NCBI GenBank assembly: GCA_017945845.1 | Contig: CP072828.1 | Location: forward strand, 1,054,001-1,118,000 | Reading direction: 5' to 3' | Source: Carnobacteriaceae bacterium zg-C25 | GTDB taxonomy: Bacteria > Bacillota > Bacilli > Lactobacillales > Aerococcaceae | Length of the DNA stretch: 64,000 bases | Shown: positions 28,801-43,500 of the stretch, in pieces | Layout of the letters: each line of letters opens with the position of its first letter | Numbering within the stretch: position 1 is the stretch's first letter | Program-made: the position numbers and the translations under genes | The notes under the pieces: model-generated | Seen by the model: only the letters and a program-made list of their open reading frames with translations | Databases searched by the model: none | Told to the model about the DNA's origin: nothing

Positions 28801-30247
28801 TAAACATTGCTGACTCTTCCATGACTAAACCATGTCCACTTGGAGATACATCTTGTAAATGTCTAGTAATTTCTAGTAAAGCATCTGTTTGGTTTTTCTC
28901 AATATACGCCATACCGTCATGCCACACATCATCAGAAGAAAAATGGTGTGTATTCCAACCGTAATTAATTGTAGCAAAAATACCCACTTTACTTGCTTGT
29001 GCTTGTTGCATTGGATTGGTCACTAAACCAGCTAAATCAGTAACACCTGTTTCTAATAATGTGCCAGCTGGACCCATTAATAAACGACTTTTTTTATAAT
29101 CATTTACAGGCCAGTTTAACCAAAAATACGGTGCTCTACCTGGGTGCCCATCTGTTGTAGAAGATGTTTTAAAACGATTGATGGTTTGATTTGTTACTCT
29201 ATTAACAACTGTTTCGCCAGTCCAGAAAAATTGGATATTATCCGGTGCTTCATTCAATTTTTTCATTTCTGAAAAATTACCTTGGAAGGCTGTGTTATAA
29301 CCAGCCGGACAAAATAGAATATCTTCTACGTCTCCTTTATCTTTTGCCCATTGACTAATATCATTTAATAAACGTAATAATTGATTGCGATCAATAGAAC
29401 CCACATCATCGGCTAAAATACCAAATTGACGTACCCCCGTTGTATACAGTTGTTCAAATTTATTAATTAAATAATTATAATTTTCTTCATACTGTGAAAA
29501 ATTAAAACGAGCGCCACTCATAAACGGATGAATTGTCCAAACAAACCGTGTTTTTGTTAATTTACCCACTTCTACTAATTCACGTATTTGCGATAATTTT
29601 TCTTCTGGATATAACGCTTTCCATTGTTGACTATGATAAATGTCATCTTTTGGTGCAAAAATATACGTATTAGCCTTAAATTGACCTGCAAATCGCATTA
29701 AAGATTGACGATTTTCATGAGACCACGGAATACCGTAATACCCCTCAATAAACCCACGATATTTCACATCTGCATAATCGGAAATTGTAAGATAACGAAC
29801 CGTTTGGTTTGTTGATTGCGTTAATATTTGATGTAATGTTGTTAAACCAAAATAAGCTGCATCTTTATGTTTTCCAATAATATGAATACCTGTTGCATTA
29901 ATGTTTAATGAATAAGCATCCCAATGACTAAACAAGTTTTCTTGTGTATCTGTAATTTCAACATTTAACGATATGCCATCATCTACTTTTTGCGTCACCT
30001 CTTGAAAAGCAATATGATGTTCTGCCAATAACTGACGTGCATAAACTTTTGTTTCTTCATCAATTCCATTTCCAAAATAAAGTGAAAGCGTCTGATTATT
30101 TAAAGATAAATTTTCTTCTTGGTAAGTGGCGTTTTGTACTGTTGGATAGAATTGATAGGTGTTTTCTGTTGCATGTATTGTTTTTGACCCAATGATACAA
30201 AGGAACATCACACATATAGCGCTTATCCATTTTATGATTTTGTTCAT
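25802..30247 (-). CDS. LPXTG-anchored GH84 beta-N-acetylglucosaminidase (O-GlcNAcase/hyaluronidase family)
   Basis: 1481 residues from MNKIIKW; this start follows a GGGGGG site, whereas an in-frame Met at 30316 would put non-signal residues in front of the signal peptide. After the signal peptide come a GH20b-like domain (about 40-150), the GH84 barrel (about 155-430) with RGFIEGYYGIPW and the catalytic Asp280-Asp281 in ILADDVG, a helical region, several CBM32-like modules (about 640-1130), a FIVAR-like helix pair, a pre-anchor module (1211-1330), a charged/Thr-rich stalk and LPDTG (1448-1452). Older annotations call such proteins hyaluronidases, but the family removes beta-linked GlcNAc. First gene of a pair with GH20. 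Confidence 0.92.
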   Translation of the reverse strand: MNKIIKWISAICVMFLCIIGSKTIHATENTYQFYPTVQNATYQEENLSLNNQTLSLYFGNGIDEETKVYARQLLAEHHIAFQEVTQKVDDGISLNVEITDTQENLFSHWDAYSLNINATGIHIIGKHKDAAYFGLTTLHQILTQSTNQTVRYLTISDYADVKYRGFIEGYYGIPWSHENRQSLMRFAGQFKANTYIFAPKDDIYHSQQWKALYPEEKLSQIRELVEVGKLTKTRFVWTIHPFMSGARFNFSQYEENYNYLINKFEQLYTTGVRQFGILADDVGSIDRNQLLRLLNDISQWAKDKGDVEDILFCPAGYNTAFQGNFSEMKKLNEAPDNIQFFWTGETVVNRVTNQTINRFKTSSTTDGHPGRAPYFWLNWPVNDYKKSRLLMGPAGTLLETGVTDLAGLVTNPMQQAQASKVGIFATINYGWNTHHFSSDDVWHDGMAYIEKNQTDALLEITRHLQDVSPSGHGLVMEESAMFKDLIASYQQAVGNGTSVKEIGAALIQKYQVLYQATQDFLNGAENEGLKEEMAPWVNTLANIAQASQSFIESAIALEDNNTEKAWLAYSKAVTQEELSKTHTVQNISSVDKVEAGAKRLTPFMQFLKEKMADKVKRIVLPQDDDTPSAPEAPTLIKSSHFNNIYQGSEASMLDNNPNTFVWYSIAGNSLPRDAYLGIDLHEVYRIGEISFLQGTTSNDDIFKNAVLEYSVDGVTYQPFTDTLYNQKDVRYDATQQNIKARYIRLKNGGNTEKWAAMREINVATVANQQLIETNVESLKELPAQQTAQRFTLNPKAQVTLQPNEYIGLDLQRIRSLKRVTIEHTSQLPIYVGMNRDDLKPYTLETVPNVRYIVIKNTTDSPVTFDIQQFNVETNDVLPLKVKDTNFTDMENPLAAFDGDWNTKAWFKNSQLAGKYVVYDLGQTITLDKIKQIVSDSEHDYIRHGKISVSENGTDFTDVLTLGDTENDLEIEGVYPDREVQVLGKSANVNHLPVRYIKVMLTKNKSGDDKWVRFNEIVLNDREELKTSNNPTFDVTPAVSNADRPENMVDKHLNTAFRGSQAGGELHYHLSQTAFHNTLTVIQNDEVSHTKVSVQNREGYWQEIGELTGGINTFNLKDKGDIVTVKLTWQENNRPVIYEMYTTDGINRLPLQNLLKEIATLNENDYAEGFPALIEKVTEANRVLQDDEATTEQITQMVQALQEKINQLKKYHTFTSNASTDVVVKIPEDDAIKDLEMKIESATSSTLDETHKEYDLYDIYFVKKGTTEKVAVTQPAKVTLNVKENKTVAEIVYINEQDEKESLPFDVMREENKVVFQATHFSKYGVVYTSSKPDEPEENKTEGNKPDENRPDENKLDEVPVEQPKDEAPTTTTSQTETNLTETTTLTTTTKQEKAEDEITSVSTNVVSKEMTDATMTKQREHLSSDSSQQVTDKSSTQNNRQKEQSKELPDTGEQNHWVQVVLGSGLLLLGIGIILYIRRKK

Positions 30248-30500
30248 CTTTTTCCCCCCTTTTTTAAATACTATTTCCCAATCCAAATACGGTAAAACGC
30301 ATTCCGACAAACACATAAAACGTGTTGCGTTGAAATGTATTTGGCAAATGGCTCTTTACATACATATCATTGTCGTATCTTATTTAAAGACAGTGATATT
30401 ATTTGCTCTAAGTGAATGATTTTTTAGTCAATAAAAGCTATTTAAATTTGATTTATCGATTTACATATTGGCTATATGCTTTAATAAACCAATCACTTTT

Positions 30501-30514
30501 TGTATGCGGTTACA
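30501..30514 (-). promoter_or_regulatory. Weak cre-like site upstream of GH84
   Basis: The minus strand reads TGTAACCGCATACA, matching 12 of 14 positions of the CcpA consensus TGWAARCGYTWNCW. It lies about 250 bases before the GH84 start, and the relation to a promoter is unclear. Confidence 0.35.
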
Positions 30515-30688
30515 TTTTTCGTTGCATTATTTTACATTAATATTTAAATCACCAAAGAATTTGTTTGTATTTTATAGCTGTTTTTACAATATATTCGATA
30601 TCGATAATATATAAGATAACACTATGAATAATACCATTGCTAATTCTATATTTCTTTTATATGTACTCTATATCAAAACATATAACCA

Positions 30689-30715
30689 ATCACCCAAGAC
30701 GATATCTTGGGTGAT
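30689..30715 (-). terminator. Terminator-like hairpin after GH101
   Basis: Perfect 11-base arms ATCACCCAAGA and TCTTGGGTGAT with a five-base loop lie 16 bases after the GH101 stop. The T run on the minus strand is weak. Confidence 0.6.
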
Positions 30716-30730
30716 GATTAAGCTATACGT

Positions 30731-36526
<5,796 letters not shown>

Positions 36527-36532
36527 TTATTA

Positions 36533-36546
36533 TTTAAACGCTTACA
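36533..36546 (-). promoter_or_regulatory. cre site (CcpA operator) in the GH101 leader
   Basis: The minus strand reads TGTAAGCGTTTAAA, matching 13 of 14 positions of TGWAARCGYTWNCW. It lies about 60-80 bases downstream of the promoter and 19 bases before the start codon, a position suited to CcpA roadblock repression. Confidence 0.7.
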
Positions 36547-36612
36547 TTTTTTCGGAAATTAAAAAGCCACACCCCCATTTCATCGCTTTAAAACCGATTC
36601 TTTCTATATATT

Positions 36613-36641
36613 ATATTAAATTGATATATTAAATCTGTCAA
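36613..36641 (-). promoter_or_regulatory. Promoter of the GH101 gene
   Basis: On the minus strand TTGACA (36636-36641), a 17-base spacer and TAATAT (36613-36618) form a strong sigma-A promoter. Confidence 0.75.
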
Positions 36642-36809
36642 TTGTTTTCTACAAAAATTAGCACCAAATAAATTAGGATAAACCTAAAACAATCGTCATC
36701 TTTTTTATTGTTAAAACATAAATTTTATCGTTTGTTTGACCACAAAAAGCGATAAAAAATTTTAAATAGCCATTATTTTTTTCGTTACCACGACTTTTTG
36801 ACATAGCAC

Positions 36810-36841
36810 AAAAAGCATCGCTCATTTTTACGAACGATGCT
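36810..36841 (-). terminator. Intrinsic terminator of map-galE
   Basis: Arms AGCATCG and CGATGCT with a T run on the minus strand lie about 20 bases after the galE stop. Confidence 0.8.
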
Positions 36842-36861
36842 AATATTCATACAACATACAA

Positions 36862-37872
36862 TTATCTAAACCCTTGTGGATTTTGACTTTGCCATCTCCA
36901 TGTGTCTTGACACATGTCTTCAATTGTTTTTTCCGTTTTAAAACCTAATTCTTTGAACGCCAAGTCTGTATTGGCATAGATGACCGCTAAATCTCCGGCA
37001 CGTCGTGGTGCAATCGTGTAGTTGATTTTGACATCACTCACTTTTTCAAACGCACGCACTAACTCCAGAACGCTCGTTCCAACACCCGAACCTAAGTTAT
37101 AAATCGAAACACCTGCTTTAATATAATTTAAAGCTTTTACGTGCCCTTTGGCTAAATCAACAACGTGAATGTAATCACGTTCACACGTCCCGTCCGGCGT
37201 TGGATAATCATCACCAAATACACTCAATTGTTTTAATTTTCCAACGGCAACTTGAGCGATAAAAGGCATCAAGTTATTCGGAATACCCGTAGGGTCCTCA
37301 CCGATTAAGCCACTTTCGTGCGCACCAATTGGATTGAAATAACGCAACAACGTCACTTCCCAATCATTATCGGAAGCATGCACATCTTTTAAAATTTGTT
37401 CACACATCACTTTTGTATTACCATAAGGACTCATTGCCGAACTAATTGGCATACTTTCTAAATACGGCGCTTCATTTGTTGATCCATAAACAGTCGCGCT
37501 AGAACTAAACACAATTTTCTTCACATCGTGTGCTTTCATCACATCAATCAAAGTCACCAATCCATCTAAATTATTACGATAGTATAGCGTTGGTTTTTGA
37601 ACAGACTCACCGACTGCTTTATGCGCTGCGAAATGAATAACTGCTGATATGTTTTCTTTTTCAAATACGGCATTTAATTCATCATAATGGCATACATCCA
37701 CTTCATAAAATTTTGGTCTTTTCCCTGTGATTTGCTCGATTCTATCTAAAACAATGACACTACTATTGACTAAGTTATCGACAATAACAACATCATTACC
37801 TTGTTCAATCAACTCAACAACTGTATGGCTACCAATATATCCCGTTCCACCTGTGACTAAAATACTCATCAT
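36862..37872 (-). CDS. galE: UDP-glucose 4-epimerase
   Basis: 336 residues of the extended short-chain dehydrogenase family. The NAD motif GGTGYIGSHT and the catalytic YGNTK (Tyr-x-x-x-Lys) with SSSATVYG are visible. It interconverts UDP-galactose and UDP-glucose, and might also act on the N-acetyl forms. The start shares a base with the map stop codon (TAATG), so it is coupled to map. Its place beside galactose-releasing surface enzymes fits use of host galactose, but no galK or galT is nearby. Confidence 0.93.
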   Translation of the reverse strand: MMSILVTGGTGYIGSHTVVELIEQGNDVVIVDNLVNSSVIVLDRIEQITGKRPKFYEVDVCHYDELNAVFEKENISAVIHFAAHKAVGESVQKPTLYYRNNLDGLVTLIDVMKAHDVKKIVFSSSATVYGSTNEAPYLESMPISSAMSPYGNTKVMCEQILKDVHASDNDWEVTLLRYFNPIGAHESGLIGEDPTGIPNNLMPFIAQVAVGKLKQLSVFGDDYPTPDGTCERDYIHVVDLAKGHVKALNYIKAGVSIYNLGSGVGTSVLELVRAFEKVSDVKINYTIAPRRAGDLAVIYANTDLAFKELGFKTEKTIEDMCQDTWRWQSQNPQGFR

Positions 37873-38636
37873 TATTCTCCTTCAAAAGATTGTTGCGTCA
37901 AAATAATTGGACCATCTTTAGTAATGGCTAACGTATGCTCATATTGGCAACTTAACCCACCGTCTTGCGTACGCGCCGTCCAACCGTTGTCGTCCATTTT
38001 CATTTTCCATGTTCCCGTATTCACCATGGGTTCAATCGTAATCGTCATACCTTCTTTTAAACGTAATCCTTTCCCCGCTTGACCATAATGTGGCACTTGT
38101 GGCCCTTCATGAATTGTTGGACCGATACCGTGCCCGATGAAGTCACGAACAACACCGTACCCTTCGCCTTCAACATACGTTTGAATCGCATGCCCAATAT
38201 CTCCAATACGATTGCCCACTTTCGCCTGAGCGATACCGAGTTCAAGTGCTTTTTGTGTAACCGCCATTAATTTTTCAAGTTGTGGTGTAGAGTCGCCGAC
38301 AACATAACTCCAACACGAATCAGACATTGCACCGTTTAAATCAATGCACATGTCGACCTTAATTAAGTCTCCCGATTTTAAAACACGCTTACTACTTGGA
38401 AAACCATGGCAAATTTCATCGTTCACACTTGTACACGTCGCAAATTCATAGCCTTCGTATCCAATTTGTGCCGGTATACCACCGCCTTCTACAATTTTAT
38501 CATGAACAAATTTATTAATATCCATAGTTGTCAAACCCGGTTTAATAAACGTACGCAAAGCTTCATGAATACTCGCAAGCAATTGTCCAGATTTTTTCAT
38601 TTCTTCAATTTCACGCTGTGATTTTAATGTAATCAT
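37872..38636 (-). CDS. map: Methionine aminopeptidase, type I
   Basis: About 254 residues from MITLKSQREIEEMKKSG; GGAGAAT lies just upstream, while an in-frame Met at 38666 has no site. Metal ligands of the pita-bread fold are present as Asp in KVDMCIDLNGAMSD, His in GHGIGPTIHE, and Glu in TIEPM and YEHT. It removes initiator methionine from new proteins. It forms a two-gene unit with galE. Confidence 0.95.
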   Translation of the reverse strand: MITLKSQREIEEMKKSGQLLASIHEALRTFIKPGLTTMDINKFVHDKIVEGGGIPAQIGYEGYEFATCTSVNDEICHGFPSSKRVLKSGDLIKVDMCIDLNGAMSDSCWSYVVGDSTPQLEKLMAVTQKALELGIAQAKVGNRIGDIGHAIQTYVEGEGYGVVRDFIGHGIGPTIHEGPQVPHYGQAGKGLRLKEGMTITIEPMVNTGTWKMKMDDNGWTARTQDGGLSCQYEHTLAITKDGPIILTQQSFEGE

Positions 38637-38713
38637 AAATATTCTCCTATCTTGTCTATTCAACATTATACTAAACTTTCAAACGAAATTCTATAACACG
38701 ACATTCCACCAAA

Positions 38714-38740
38714 TAAAAAGCCTCCCTTTCGGGAGGCGAA
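38714..38740 (-). terminator. Intrinsic terminator of the cold-shock gene
   Basis: Arms GCCTCCC and GGGAGGC with a four-base loop are followed on the minus strand by TTTTTATTT, just after the csp stop. Confidence 0.92.
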
Positions 38741-38747
38741 ACATTTA

Positions 38748-38948
38748 TTATAATTTAACAACGTTTACTGCTTGAGGGCCACGTGCACCTTCGCCAATTT
38801 CAAACTCAACTGCTTGACCTTCTTCTAATGTACGGTAACCGTCTGTTTGGATAGCTGTGAAGTGTACAAATAAATCTTCACCGTTTTCACGTGTAATGAA
38901 ACCGAATCCTTTTTCACCGTTAAACCATTTTACTGTTCCTTTTTCCAT
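38748..38948 (-). CDS. csp: Cold-shock protein (CspA family)
   Basis: 66 residues, a complete single cold-shock domain. The RNA-binding motifs RNP1 (KGFGFI) and RNP2 (LFVHF) are intact. It binds single-stranded RNA and DNA and melts secondary structure in mRNA, both in cold shock and in normal growth. AGGAGG precedes the start. The mRNA has a long leader (see below). Confidence 0.96.
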   Translation of the reverse strand: MEKGTVKWFNGEKGFGFITRENGEDLFVHFTAIQTDGYRTLEEGQAVEFEIGEGARGPQAVNVVKL

Positions 38949-39300
38949 TTGGAAATCCTCCTGTTCGTGCTATGCACAAGTAATTCTATTCTTTGTAGTT
39001 AGTACGAACAAGTTGTTAATATCTGTTATCACTGACTGTACCCCTAAATCCTAACAAAAAACATTATAGTTATTGTAACACATTACCGTATATAACTGAA
39101 TACTTTTTCTAAAATTTATTATAATATTCGTTATTTTTTTCGATTTTTACACCATTTCTTCATTTTTTTCTTCATTTTTTTGCTGTCATTAGCCTTTTTG
39201 ACGTCATCACTTATCTAAAATCCGGATTATTAAGCACTTTTAATTGCACCTTTATTTTTTACGTTGTAAACTAATTGTATCAAAACAAAAGAGGTAACTT
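38949..39300. other. Intergenic region with long csp leader and ADH promoter
   Basis: 352 bases between divergent genes. The minus strand has TATAAT at 39063-39068 and so a csp 5' leader of about 105 bases, as usual for cold-shock mRNAs; its -35 is poor. On the plus strand TTGCAC, a 17-base spacer and TAAACT (39244-39272) could drive the dehydrogenase gene. The middle is AT-rich with nothing recognisable. Confidence 0.55.
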
Positions 39301-40452
39301 ATGGTTAAATTTATTTATCAAAATCCTACAAAATTAATTTTCGGTCAAAATCAAATCGAGCAATTAGACAAAGAATTAGCACACTTTGGAAAAAAAGTGC
39401 TATTGGTATACGGTGGAGGAAGCATCAAAAAAACAGGATTGTATGACACCATCATCCAAAAATTAGCCGATTTTGAAATATTCGAATTATCTGGCGTAGA
39501 ACCAAATCCACGTGTCACAACTGCGCAACGTGGAGCAGATATGATTAAAGCAAATAATATCGATGTCGTTTTAGCCGTCGGAGGCGGAAGCGTTATCGAT
39601 TGTACAAAACTAATTGTAGCTGCCGCACATTATGACGGTCCAGCTTGGGACATCGTTATCGGAAAACATCGTGTCACAAAAGCAACACCATTTGGAACAG
39701 TATTAACATTAGCGGCTACTGCTTCTGAAATGAACTCTGGTAGTGTAATCACCAATTGGGAAACACACCAAAAATTTGGCTGGGGCTCTCCGCTAGTCTT
39801 TCCAAAATTTTCAATTTTAGACCCAACATACACTTATACATTACCTGAAAATCAAACAGTTAATGGTATCGTTGATATGATGAGCCATTTAATTGAACAA
39901 TATTTTAACGAAGCCACTAACACCATTGTACAAGACAGCATGATTGAAGGGGTTATGCGTTCAATTATTGAAACTGCACCTACTGCTATTCAAAATCCTA
40001 CAGATTACAACGCACGTGAAACATTAATGTTGTGTGGAACAATTGCTTTAAACGGCCAAATGCGTTGGGGATATAGTGGAGACTGGTCTAGCCACGGTAT
40101 TGAACACGCCGTAAGTGCATACTACGATATTGCACACGCTGAAGGATTAGCTATTGTTATGCCAAATTGGATGCGTTACGTCATGCCAAAACACGTTGAA
40201 CGATTTGAAAAATTCGCCAAAAATGTATTTGGCATTACAAAAGACACGCCTACAAATACCGCTATCGCTGGTATTGATGCATTACAAAACTTCTGGGCAT
40301 CATTAGGCGCACCAACAACGTTATCACAAAAAAATATCGATACGAGTAAAATTCAAGAAATGGCTGAACACGCTACATTTTATGGCACACTCGGCAGATT
40401 AGAAACCCTAACTACTACCGATGTCGCAAACATTTTAAAAAATAGTCTATAA
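39301..40452 (+). CDS. Iron-containing alcohol dehydrogenase (butanol dehydrogenase-like)
   Basis: 383 residues of the group III metal-dependent alcohol dehydrogenases. The dinucleotide motif AVGGGSVIDCTK (about 95-106) and metal ligands in NGIVDMMSHLIEQ and HGIEHAVSAYYDIAHAEG are present. It resembles YugJ/BdhA types that reduce aldehydes with NAD(P)H. The physiological substrate is unknown. AGAGGT precedes the start, and the gene stands alone. Confidence 0.9.
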   Translation: MVKFIYQNPTKLIFGQNQIEQLDKELAHFGKKVLLVYGGGSIKKTGLYDTIIQKLADFEIFELSGVEPNPRVTTAQRGADMIKANNIDVVLAVGGGSVIDCTKLIVAAAHYDGPAWDIVIGKHRVTKATPFGTVLTLAATASEMNSGSVITNWETHQKFGWGSPLVFPKFSILDPTYTYTLPENQTVNGIVDMMSHLIEQYFNEATNTIVQDSMIEGVMRSIIETAPTAIQNPTDYNARETLMLCGTIALNGQMRWGYSGDWSSHGIEHAVSAYYDIAHAEGLAIVMPNWMRYVMPKHVERFEKFAKNVFGITKDTPTNTAIAGIDALQNFWASLGAPTTLSQKNIDTSKIQEMAEHATFYGTLGRLETLTTTDVANILKNSL

Positions 40453-40455
40453 TCT

Positions 40456-40493
40456 TTTAGGGTTGATGGCATACGCCATTAACCCTATTTTTT
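40456..40493. repeat. Dispersed palindrome, copy 3 (ADH/smc convergent junction)
   Basis: Left arm TAGGGTTGATGGC, loop ATAC and a right arm with one mismatch, followed by TTTTTT. It serves as terminator for the dehydrogenase gene, whose stop is a few bases upstream. Confidence 0.85.
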
Positions 40494-40499
40494 CTACTC

Positions 40500-40536
40500 C
40501 AAAAGACGAGATAACCAACACGTTATCTCGTCTTTT
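40500..40536 (-). terminator. Intrinsic terminator of rnc-smc
   Basis: Perfect arms AAAAGACGAGATAAC and GTTATCTCGTCTTTT directly follow the smc stop. A/T tracts on both sides allow bidirectional use. Confidence 0.9.
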
Positions 40537-40538
40537 GA

Positions 40539-43500
40539 TTAATCGATTGTATAATCTTCAAATTTAACAGATGCCAACTTAGAAACACCCGATTCTTGCA
40601 TGGTCACACCATACAACACATCCGCTTCTTCCATCGTCCCTTTACGGTGCGTAATGACAATAAATTGCGTTTGATCAATAAATGTTTTTAAATAACGTCC
40701 GTATCGACCAACATTCGCTTCATCCAAAGCCGCTTCTACTTCATCTAATAAACAGAACGGTACTGGCTTCACTTCTAATATCGCAAACAACAATGCAATC
40801 GCCGTAAATGCCTTTTCGCCACCTGATAATAAACTTAAATTTTGCAATCGTTTGCCCGGTGGTTGCGCAATAATATCAATTCCAGACTCTAATAAATTAT
40901 CCGGTTGCGTTAATTCTAACGTTGCACGACCACCACCAAACAGCTTAGGAAACGTTTGTTCAAATTTAGATTTAATGGCAAAAAACGTTTCTTTAAAACG
41001 ATGCGCTACTTCATTATCCATTTCCAACATGGTAGAAAGCAATTGCTCTTTAGCTTGCTGCAAGTCGGCTTGTTGTTGTGACATCGTTGTAAATCGTTTA
41101 AATACTTGATCGTATTCTTCAATAGCTGTCATATTTACAGGCCCAATTTGTTCAATTTCACGTTTTAATCGCGACACATACGAAACCGCATCGGTAATGC
41201 TCATCTCTAATGCTTTTTCTTCTTTTGCCGCTTCATACGTTAAATTATATTCTTGTGATAAACGATTTAAATGGGTATCAATGCTCACATCGTAACGTTC
41301 CAATCGCGCTTGTACGACACCTTCTTGCTTCAATGCAGTTTCTAACGCTTTTTGCAGTTGACGTTGTGTTTCTTCTAGTTCAACAACCAACGCATCTAAA
41401 CGACTTTTTTCGATTCGATGATCACTTAACTGTTGATCTAATTGTGTTTTAGATTGCGTTAAATTCTCCATGTCTTCAGCCGTTTTTTCAATCAACTCTT
41501 GCAATTGCTCAGCTGTTTGATTTTCTTGTGAATATTGTGACATCAACGCATCTAAACTATGCATCACTTGTTGCAACTGTTTGTTCAATTGCGATTTTTG
41601 CTCATTATCCGCTTGCTCTTTTTCTTTTTCTACCGCCAATTGCATCGTCGCATCATTTAATCTTGGCACCAGCAACGCTAACTGTTCCGCCTTCTCCTCT
41701 TGAGAAACATTCAATTTCGACAAATCATCTTGCGTTTGTTTCACTGTTTTTTGGCTATGTGTTAACAAGTGCTGCGCATTATCCAATGCGACCGTACTTT
41801 CGTTCAATTCATCATAAAGAGCCGCTTTTTCAATTTGCACAAGTTTGTACTGCTCATTTAACTGTGCTAACTGTGCAATGGCACGTTGCAATGATACGTC
41901 ACTTTCGCGTTCCAACAATCGAGATTGCGTCCCCGACTGTTGAATGCTCGACACTTTTTTAGACCATTCATCCACCAACAATTGATACTGCGACAATTGT
42001 TGCTTGGCTTCATTTTGCTTGTCTTTTAATTGTGCGATTTGTTGTTTCAATTCAGCTAAAGTAGATGAACGAGATAATAACGATTGACCTTTTTGTTGTG
42101 TTGCACCACCCGTCATGGATCCTCCGGCATGAATAACATCACCTTCTAAAGTCACAATACGATGACGATAGCCAATCGCTTTAGCCATTTGATTACCCGC
42201 ATCTAAATTTTTCGATATAATCGTTTGACCTAATTGATTAGCAACAATATTTTTATAAACTGGTTTTGACTGCACCAATTCACTCGCTACACCGATAAAC
42301 CCATCCACTTGCTTCACTTTTTGTAAAACATCGCTAGATAACTGACGCGCTGCAATCACTTGAATCGGTAAAAATGTTGCTCTTCCTAATTTTTGGCGTT
42401 TTAAAAATTCAATCGCCTGTTTAGCGCTATTTTCGTCATCCACAATAACGTGTTGTAAGCTCGCCCCTAAAGCAATATCAATCGCCACCGTATACGGTTT
42501 TGGCACATCAATCATTTGCGCTAAAGAACCATGCACACCTTTTAGTTGTGACTGTGCTTTTAAAACTGCTCTAACCCCTTGATAGTACCCGGCAAAATCT
42601 TCATCTAAATCTTGTAAAGACTGTTTTCTAGCCGACAACTGCGCTAATTTTTGCGCATTTAGTTGTACGTCTTGTTCCAATTGCTTAAACGCTTGCTGGT
42701 GACTGACTAATTGTGATTGCGATTCTTGATAGTCACGATTTAACCGTTCAATTTCTGATTTACTCTCATCTAAACGTTTTTCCAATTTCGCTTTTTCAGT
42801 AGATACCACAACAATTTGACGATTACAATCGTCTTCACGTTGCTGAATACGCATCATCTGGCTATTGGCATGTTGTATTTCTTTTTCTGCAGTTTGCACA
42901 TCGTTTTGATAACGCGCTTGTTGTTGAAGCGCATCAATATATAATTGTCGTTGTTCTTCAACTAATTCTTGACTATGCGCATCCAACAATGTTTTTTGAT
43001 GATTTAAATCATTCACTTGAGCCGTTAATGCCGCTAATTCTTTTTGACGCTCAGCTTGTTGTTGCTCAATTTGCTCAATGGCTTTTTCCAGTCTGTTTTT
43101 TTCTTGTTCTTTTTCAAACTGTGCAAATTCTTGTTGTCCTTTTGTCTGCGTTGAAAAAGATAGACGCTCTTTCGCTAAATTATACTCACCCGTTGTTTGT
43201 TCTAAATGGCGCACCGTTTCTACATATTTCTCTTGTAATTGTGCAACGGCATTATCCACTTGATTCAATTGAATTTTGTGCTGCGCCAACGCCATATCAT
43301 TGTTTTGCGACGTTGTTTTAGTCTGTGTCAACTCTTGTTGAAGCGATGCTAATTCATTTTGTGTAATCGACATTTGTTGCGACATTGTATCAATTTCAGC
43401 TACCATCAATGCAATATCGATACTACTCAATGCGGTTCGTTTTTCTTGATACAATAACGCTTTTTCTTTTTGTCGTTGTAACGGCAATAATTGTTTGTCA

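Larger units (their letters stand above)
30248..30730. other. AT-rich intergenic region between GH101 and GH84 genes
   Basis: 483 bases. It holds the GH101 terminator-like hairpin (30689-30715) and a weak cre-like site (30501-30514). I see no clear -35/-10 pair for the GH84 gene, although several TATAAT-like stretches occur. No coding potential beyond chance frames. Confidence 0.6.

Noticed and set aside
25802-30316. Longer N-terminus for the GH84 protein starting at 30316
   Set aside because: It would place 23 residues before a normal signal peptide; the Met at 30247 has a strong Shine-Dalgarno sequence and starts the signal peptide directly.
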